Shown here piece after piece: positions 57,400-64,000 of a stretch of 64,000 nt of DNA (positions are counted from its first letter, which is position 1; each line of letters begins with the position of its first letter). The notes beneath the pieces are model-generated. The model made no database searches, was not told where the DNA came from, and saw nothing but the letters and a program-made list of their open reading frames with translations. A program made the translations under genes and the position numbers. The stretch is from Eumeta japonica (lineage: Eukaryota; Arthropoda; Insecta; Lepidoptera; Psychidae). Where the stretch lies: contig BGZK01000071.1 in NCBI GenBank assembly GCA_005406025.1, positions 682,001 through 746,000 on the forward strand. The letters run 5' to 3'.

Positions 57400-57635
57400 C
57401 AGCTTCAGTCCACGTCGGCGCATAGAGTTAATAATAGTCGCGGTGGCGCTGTCAACGTGAACGGTGTTTTTTTTTTGGCGGGAAATTTGAAAGTCTAGAC
57501 TTGAAGTTTTTTGCGCTGTCAGATTTGACGTTTGGTGGTTTTGCATTCCGGGCTGGTTTCGTTTTGTATACTAATTAATAATTATTGTCCTTTGTGAAGT
57601 TATATTTATTTTGTCAATTACGCCAATTATTCAAA
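57400..57635 (+). promoter_or_regulatory. Probable promoter and 5' UTR of the 57636 start
   Basis: Moderate CpG content (CACGTCGGCGCATAGAG, TCGCGGTGGCGCTGTCAACG) and a T-tract precede the candidate exon. GCTGTCAGATTTGACG at about 57515 is initiator-like. The placement of the transcription start is inferred. Confidence 0.35.
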
Positions 57636-57740
57636 ATGCGTTTACATAATTGGTTTAAACGTGGCAATAGTGAAAATATATATACCTACGACAATCCCGG
57701 ATTTGTATCCAATGAGAAGAATCTATGGATGTCAACGAAG
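57636..57740 (+). CDS. Candidate alternative first coding exon (35 codons), gene body beyond window
   Basis: TCAAAATGC opens MRLHNWFKRGNSENIYTYDN, then PGFVSNEKNLWMSTK, closing with donor AAG|gtatgc in phase 0. The frame is also open upstream to 57585, so the start could be earlier, but this ATG has the better context. The YDNPGF motif is the kind of cytosolic N-terminal sorting-type sequence seen in membrane transporters. Shared features with 49680-49745 are the same strand, the same phase, a Lys-AAG last codon and the same donor core gtatg. This suggests two first exons feeding one transcript. No downstream coding exon was found up to 64000, so the product is unknown. Confidence 0.5.
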
Positions 57741-59149
57741 GTATGCGAATCTTTTTTTTTATTATGCTAACTCTTAAGAAAATTAATAAGATTTTAAGGT
57801 TTGTTTTTAATGTATCAATGAAAACTAGTGCAAAGTGATGATTTACGCTGCTCACTCCAATTGCAAAAAAATAATGGTACTTGTCAATTTTAAAGACAGT
57901 ATTTTGATAAAACGAATGTAGTCGCTGATACGACACCGATAAGTTAGGTCCGGTAACGCTAGCTCGTGATCTCCAAACAATAAGAAAGCGAAACCAGAAA
58001 AATAGGAATAGTTGCATATGACATAAAAATATACTAAAGCGGGAAAACAAAACGGTTTTAGGTTATAGACGCGACTAGTTTGCGTAGCGGAAGGGAGTGA
58101 TGAATGATAATAAGGTAATTATGAAACAGTTAAAACCGATATTTACATGGATTGAAATGTCAATCTAGCCTAAGTAGATTTTTTTACGAAAATTTAACTA
58201 GTAGGTTCCACCGATTTCCTGTGAATGAATTCACCCAGCTGAATTACAACAAATAAAGTTGGATTTCAGCAAAACTGTTGTCAAATAGTCGTATACAAAG
58301 TGTTACTTATTAAATGTGCTATGATAATTACATTTTCGGAATAAATAAAGAGAATAGAAACAAATAGAAGGAATAGATAAAGAATTATAATTTGTTGGCT
58401 GCTGGTCTAATCTCTCATTTCTCTCTGTTGCAATCGTGCCAAACTAAAGAACCATTTGGAGATGGCAATTCAAATGACCACCACGTTCAGAAGTGAGATA
58501 ATACATTAGATATATAATTTTTTTACGAAAGCGGAACGAATAGAACTGCTAGAAATATCTTTTACTTCTTTTTGAAACCGTCTCCGCTGGACAAAAGTCA
58601 ATGCGGGGCACTTCTCTTCTGGTTCTGTAGGTTCTATTTGTATGTTGAAGGTCGTTTGGAACAAAAGAAATGTCCAAAGTAAAAATTTACGTAATTTATC
58701 AAATGTTTGCATTGCTGACATACAAAAAAAGTTCAATTGAACGTTAGAGATGTGTGAGACGTAAAGAAAAATTACAAGTAAACACATGTAATATATAAAT
58801 AAAAATAAACAATATATAAACACAGACAGTACATTCAGTGTAACGTGACATTGCGCACAATGAGGATTGTTGTTCTGATGAAATATTTTCAAATCGTGAA
58901 CAGATAACGAGATTTACGGGAAATTGAGCAATATAATTAGAATCTGATTTAATAGCCATATTAGTCACATTGAACGGTGATTCGATGATTGGTCGATTCC
59001 AGTTTCATTCTAGGCTTTTGTAAACCGTTTCGATTGATAGGCTTTTTCTTTTTAATAATTCCATTTACATACCTACATACAAAAAAAAATATTAAGTATT
59101 CAGACAATACAAATACGTCGGAAATTTTCGAAACGACGACTTTCCAATA
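57741..59149. other. Putative intron, no gene seen
   Basis: AT-rich. The minus-strand frames at 57655-58050 and 58506-58968 are hydrophobic low-complexity sequence without a family match. Confidence 0.4.
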
Positions 59150-59330
59150 ACGGCCTCGGCGCCGGCGGCGGGCGAGACTCGGCTCGGACGCGAGTTGCGG
59201 TTCGATTATCCGTTTTCTAACGCCCGCCCGAGCGGCATGTTCGTAGTCGAGGCAATCCTTCTAGGTTGCTTGCCGTGCTCTGGTCCCTGGAACGTGCGAC
59301 CGGTTTGTTTGTGCCCTTATCGAGTTGGGA
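59150..59330. promoter_or_regulatory. CpG-rich island, candidate promoter
   Basis: The most GC-rich patch of the right half (GGCCTCGGCGCCGGCGGCGG, GACTCGGCTCGGACGCGAG, CGCCCGCCCGAGCGGC). A 40-codon frame starts at the ATG at about 59237 but looks incidental. It may be a further, non-coding first exon of the gene suggested at 49680 and 57636. Confidence 0.35.
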
Positions 59331-59414
59331 AAGTTGAGATGGGGCGGACATTAAAATAACCTTGATGTAACTTTTAACGCACAATAATATAAACTATGTA
59401 ATTCATAGGTATGA

Positions 59415-59665
59415 ATAAACTGTATTCCCGCCCACGGCTCCGCCAGTTTAGTTAAAATGAATTGCTACGTTTTTTCTATCGACCGATTTTGCTGTCATTG
59501 TCAGTCACGATCTCGATCGATCGCGGTACTGCTCCTGGTTCTGATCTCGACTTGAACACCATTTCCGTTCTAAATTTTTATACCGATCCCTCTTTCTTTC
59601 CATTCTACTCCTAGTCCCTTTTTCGTTTTTGCTCCCAATAGCGCTTTACTTTCGATTCCGCTACA
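59415..59665 (-). repeat. Degenerate array plus GC-rich end (minus)
   Basis: Pyrimidine-rich array on the plus strand (CTGCTCCTGGTTCTGATCTC, CCCTCTTTCTTTCC, CTCCTAGTCCC), bounded on its left by TTCCCGCCCACGGCTCCGCC. On the minus strand this is an AG-rich array followed by GGCGGAGCCGTGGGCGGG. Same element class as 2545-2852 and 17063-17270. Confidence 0.5.
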
Positions 59666-62600
59666 TATTATAGTCCGATATTAATAAAGACGGGGGCAGA
59701 TTATTAAAGTACTAAAGTGTAAAGCTTATGTGTACTTGTGTAGGCACGTAAGGAGTTGTATTTTTTTTGCTTAAATAAAAAACCAAAATATTTTTGGTAA
59801 ATTAAAAATCATTGTATATGGAAAATAGACAATGTATCTGATGCATGTTATTTTCTGTGTCGTTAAAAATAAAATTTTACTCATTATTAACATTTTAAAT
59901 AAATATAATCTCAAATCTTGATGTTACAAAGTTTACAATGAACAATTAATAGTTTGAAAAATCTAAAATACGCTATTTTACAAACAGATAGGTACTTTGT
60001 TAGTTTACATCGAAAGAACTTAGTGTGGGGCGCTTAAAAAACGAAAACGTTTATTTTTTTTAATTTTGAGAAAAAGCGCCCCTCGCTTTTACATTCAAAT
60101 ATTACTTACATTTTACTACAAACATGTTTTATACTCAGTCAAAGCTTACAATTTTGTGTGAATGGATTAAACAACATTTTAATTATAGTACTGATATCAT
60201 GCGAAGAAATAAATAGTCAGAATCAAAATATTTGTTTTTACACAAACGAGTACACTCTAATTGCATTTTCATTCTCACCTTTCGACATCCGTTTTAATTG
60301 GATCCCTTTATAACCATTTATTTTGTTAATACCTTCAGATATTAAAGCTGTACATACAGACTGAATGACATATTATTGTATTGTGACGAAAAAATACAGA
60401 TAAAGAGGTGTATAACGACAGAAATTATTGTTAGTGGTGCCTTGTTAATTTCGGAAATTCACAGACTCCGAGTTTCTTTTTTGTAAGTCAATTATTATCC
60501 ATTAGCACCAGAAGCAATACGTGAATAAGTTGGAGAATATACCCACATAGTATCGAATTTAGCGTCAGAGCGATATTTTTAAGATTGCACAGATTAACAA
60601 TTTACAGACAGGAATTTTGTTCAATTTCATCTGAAGACGAAATCGGCCAGTAATTTTTAACTAATCAACGTTGCGTCGAATTAGTTGTCTGTGAACTTTA
60701 TGTGCTTACATACGCAGAAATAGTATTCGTGGAGTAAGTAGTAAACATATCTCATACTTCTCCCTATAACCATGTAGTATTTGCGCAATGACTCACAACT
60801 AATTTCAATCGATTGGGGTTGGATTAAGAACGTTGATTATTTCTTTACACCGTTTGTCTGTCTGCACATATATCACTGAACAGTTTTTAAATATATAAGT
60901 AGCGATTGTAATCTTTATACGTTAAAATGGAAATATCTTGTATAAGTGTGTAATCGATGTTGTTCGTCATAATCAAAATGAAAGAGTTGTATTGTACAAT
61001 GCTTACAACTATGTTCCACAAATAGAGTAATATTTGGTACAAACCGATGGTCCTTCTACATATCCATCTGCCCAACGTAACGATAAAGACGCATTGTTCT
61101 TAGACAAGGCTTCTAGAGAGCGACATCGATGATTTATTAAATGACATATTTACGTATTCAAATCTAAATACGTATTGTTGTTTGGTTAAAGAAAGTATAT
61201 ATGAATTCGTTTACTATATCAAATACTTTTGCTATATTCGTTTGATCGGTGAGCTATCTCATATAGATTAATATTATTTTGATGAAAGGAGTTTGATTAT
61301 ATTTTTTTTTGTTGATGTTTAACACTACAAAAAAAACCGTGAAGTGAAGCGAACCAATGTAGGCCATCTTGCTTAATACAGGGCTGTATTCAAGGCCCTC
61401 CTTTTGTTACAAACGTGCTGCTAAATTCGGATAAAAGCGACTAAGATCCAAGTTCACCGACCAATGTTTAAATTTAATAGGCCGTCAAAACAAAATTAAG
61501 AACTGTTCTGTACGAAGAAACGATACTTAATTTAACATAAATTGTTGATATTGTTTAGCGAGGATTGGATCCAAGTAATGTATTGAGCTTACTCAATCCT
61601 TTTTTGTCTAATCACAAATAATCATCTTGGGCGTCAGTTTTTTGACATCCATAGGTTTTTTCACATTCTTGTAGAGAAACTCCCTCTCACGATTGGTTTT
61701 TCCCATTGAAGTCGTAAAATATGTAATATTATGATCGAGCACAACCGTCGTCATTTTATGTTTGCATTCGGTTTTGAGTATGTGTTTACAAGAATTTTAA
61801 AAAAATCCAAGGAAATTGGACCGGAGTGGTTTTTTTTTTTGATGCACTGTGTCTAAACGGAATCTACTTCTACTCATGTGAATTTCAAAGAAATAAATTG
61901 ACTTCTATTCATTAGTCGTATGGAGAACGATCGAAAAGTTTATTGAAAATAAATTCGACAAATAACGACGCCCGAAAATGAAGAGAGTTTTAGAGAGAGA
62001 TCGAAGAGACAGTGGAAGTGTGAAAATTAAACCCGAAGCGCCGCTGGGACGACGAAGGCAGGCGGCGGGCGGTGCTGACGAAGAAAAAGAAAGACAAGTT
62101 TTATCCCGGCGTCGCCTGATGTCAATCTAATTACAATAATATTTTCTAAATAAATTTTTATTTAGATAATATTATTTTACTACACATTATATAACGTCCG
62201 GGTAGTAAGTAGTACGGATGTTGGTTCGTACAGCCGCCCCGTTGGCCTAACTCAAACGATGTCTATAAAGATTCGAGTCAGCTTCAAACGCCTTTTTTCG
62301 TATGATGATGTGCAGTTGAAGCGAAGTAGAAACGAAATGATTTCGCAGCGGCGCAAACGCATCACGAACGGCCAGCTTTCTGTCAAATACGCCAAACGAA
62401 ATATGCCTCAACACGTCGGAAGGTATTTATTGAGGGTATAAATATCATAAGTAACATCAGTTTTCATAACTGAAATTGATAGCCTTCTTCTTATACGTGT
62501 CTTAAGTTCTTACGACAAGTCTCTAGTTCTATGAAGGATACGACTGTTTTACTTTCTTTTAATGATGCTGTTTGTGTCAGTTTACGGGGCGTGACGTTTC

Positions 62601-62690
62601 GATAAATTAAACGTATGGAGTGCGATAAACATGAAATTCGTATACTGTTAAGACGTTAAGTCTTAATAATAAACGAATAAGAGATAAGTC
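59666..62690. other. Non-coding stretch
   Basis: AT-rich, no gene seen. A CG-rich purine patch at 62040-62110 is isolated. A hairpin lies at 62135-62176. The 60-codon basic frame at 62259-62441 matches nothing known to me. Confidence 0.4.
62135..62176. repeat. Hairpin, 19-bp arms, 4-nt loop
   Basis: AATAATATTTTCTAAATAA against TTATTTAGATAATATTATT, one mismatch, loop ATTT. Confidence 0.85.
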
Positions 62691-62699
62691 CGAAGATCT

Positions 62700-62940
62700 T
62701 GATGGTATTGAACTCCTACTACATCGATCGTTTAGTCTGAACCTTGCACCGTCAGGCTATTATTTGTTCAGATCCATGGCGGCATTCTTTCTTTGGAAGA
62801 AAAACTGTGTTCAAAGGACATGTTGAAAATGCAATTTGGATCTAAGCCGAAGGAATGCTTTGACCGAGATCCTCTTCAGAGAGCTTGCTGTTCAGTTGGT
62901 TCCAACTGCTGCTGCTGATGTTCCTCGACTATTGTTAAGA
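62700..62940 (+). pseudogene. Mariner-family transposase remnant (C-terminal part)
   Basis: Plus-strand translation near 62701 reads GIELLLHRSFSLNLAPSGYY then LFRSMAAFFL. It aligns with the 'YSPDLAPSDYHLFRSM' block around the third catalytic residue of mariner transposases, with that Asp changed to Asn. A frameshifted FGSKPKECF (about 62838) recalls the following 'SKPKEFY' segment. The rest is unrecognisable. Confidence 0.6.
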
Positions 62941-64000
62941 CCATAAAATTCGATGGGGTCACACTTTGGATATTAAGATTTCGTTTTGTGTGATTATTTA
63001 ATCAACAAAGTGAACATTAACAACCCAGGTTATTTATTTATTGTGAGACACCTTAATATTTCTTCGCATAACATATGTATGCAAATTTTAGTCCGTATGA
63101 CATTCACAACGGCTCGATTCGGTGTTTTATGGACCTGGACGAGGTTATTTGCTCAGACGAATGGCACAAATACGACAAAGTGGACAACACTAAAAAAAAC
63201 GCTGTCGTGAAGATATCGTTATCGATTCTTCGCACTCTGTTGCGGTGACCTGATACACATTTTGACATACCTCCTCCTAATTGAGTTGAGAATGACTTGA
63301 CTTTTATAACGTCACATAAAGTTATTGATTTAGCATAACCGGACAACTTAGTTGTAATTTTTGACAAAAAATAAGTTACGTTCATAAAAATTAATAATTG
63401 TAAAATTTTTATTTATGTAGCCTACTTCAACTTGAAGCAATACTCTCTTCCGGTTTAAAGATATAGAATATTTCTTTATGAAGTAGCACTATGTTCACTC
63501 TTTTAAACTAATTACAAAACAGCACGGAATTCATAATTTAGCTATCCGGATTGCTGAGCTGTTTGTATTCAAACTAGGCACGTCCCAATCGCATTTATAC
63601 TCACTTCTTTACTTCGAATATCGACACTCGTTACGTTCGCGACGAAATATCGATGTTCTATCTAAACACAAAATATTTCCAACACCTAAAAAATATTTTG
63701 ATATAACAGACCTGTCTCAATATTTCTGGTTTTTGCAGATAAGACGAATTATTTTATTCTTAGTTGAAAACTAATTTACATTAACTTTTTTCAACGCGGA
63801 AGGCTGTTTTTAATACGCCGGTCATACATATAGAATTTTTATTTAATTACATCGTATAAAGTCAATCTTAATTGATCTAGATTATAATGTCTTTATCAAT
63901 ATCACTTATTCCCTACGCAAATGAATTTGAATTTTATAGTAATTTTTCTTAGATTTAATTCAATAATAGTAAATTAAGACATTGAACGATGGAACATTCG
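62941..64000. other. Non-coding stretch to window end
   Basis: AT-rich, nothing recognised; the opposing frames at 62986-63385 are not believed. Confidence 0.4.

Larger units (their letters stand above)
56051..57400. other. Non-coding, hairpin-rich
   Basis: AT-rich, contains three hairpins listed separately (56414-56461, 56474-56509, 56784-56819). The frame at 57178-57390 and its antisense partners do not resemble a known protein. Confidence 0.4.

Noticed and set aside
58506..58968. Hydrophobic minus-strand frames
   Set aside because: AT-rich low-complexity translation giving Phe/Ile/Leu/Tyr runs; no start context or splice support.
59237..59359. 40-codon frame in the CpG island
   Set aside because: No family resemblance and runs to a stop without a good donor; more likely a non-coding leader.
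1..64000. CRISPR arrays, bacterial operons, rRNA or tRNA genes
   Set aside because: No regularly spaced identical repeats, no ribosome-binding sites, and no tRNA cloverleaf or rRNA sequence recognised; the window is eukaryotic.

Overview
The window looks like nuclear DNA of an insect, most likely a moth or butterfly. It is AT-rich with small GC-rich exons in long introns. It is littered with mariner/Tc1 and piggyBac relics, foldback MITEs, and short repeats whose wording I recognise from lepidopteran genomes (the 'GTCCATGGGCGGCGGTGAT' SINE/LINE-like tail, the 'GGGTTCCGTA...TGGCCGGTTT' element, and GC-rich 'AGCTAGT' ends). The species is not determined.

The one clear gene is a plus-strand TBC-domain Rab GAP of the TBC1D12/TBC1D14 family. 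Six coding exons can be joined without a break in frame (16069-16332, 29486-29692, 32078-32624, 33250-33378, 38810-39002, 39571-39785). They give 517 residues and the natural stop. The first of these starts in mid-codon, so at least one coding exon lies upstream and was not identified. The catalytic Arg and Gln fingers are intact.

The introns hold most of the mobile DNA. The 13-kb intron 16333-29485 contains a degenerate piggyBac element and two copies of one foldback MITE. The 5.4-kb intron 33379-38809 holds, on the minus strand, a mariner copy with both ends and a decayed copy of a two-domain protein (Mutator-like transposase domain plus a DEDDh exonuclease).

Upstream (1-16068) I see no certain gene. 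It holds a mariner with both ends, a second mariner remnant, a 522-bp foldback element, a small MITE family and old repeats. Downstream of the Rab GAP (40000-49500) there is a Tc1/mariner remnant and repeats.

The right part carries two candidate first coding exons, 49680-49745 (22 codons) and 57636-57740 (35 codons). Both are on the plus strand, both end on a Lys codon, and both have a phase-0 donor. They look like alternative starts of one gene whose body lies beyond the right edge. The N-termini resemble the cytosolic leader of an amino-acid transporter, but this is only a guess. A CpG-rich patch at 59150-59330 could be a further promoter.

Structurally, the window is rich in near-perfect hairpins, including several with arms of 17-24 bp and loops of 2-5 nt, that no standard feature explains.
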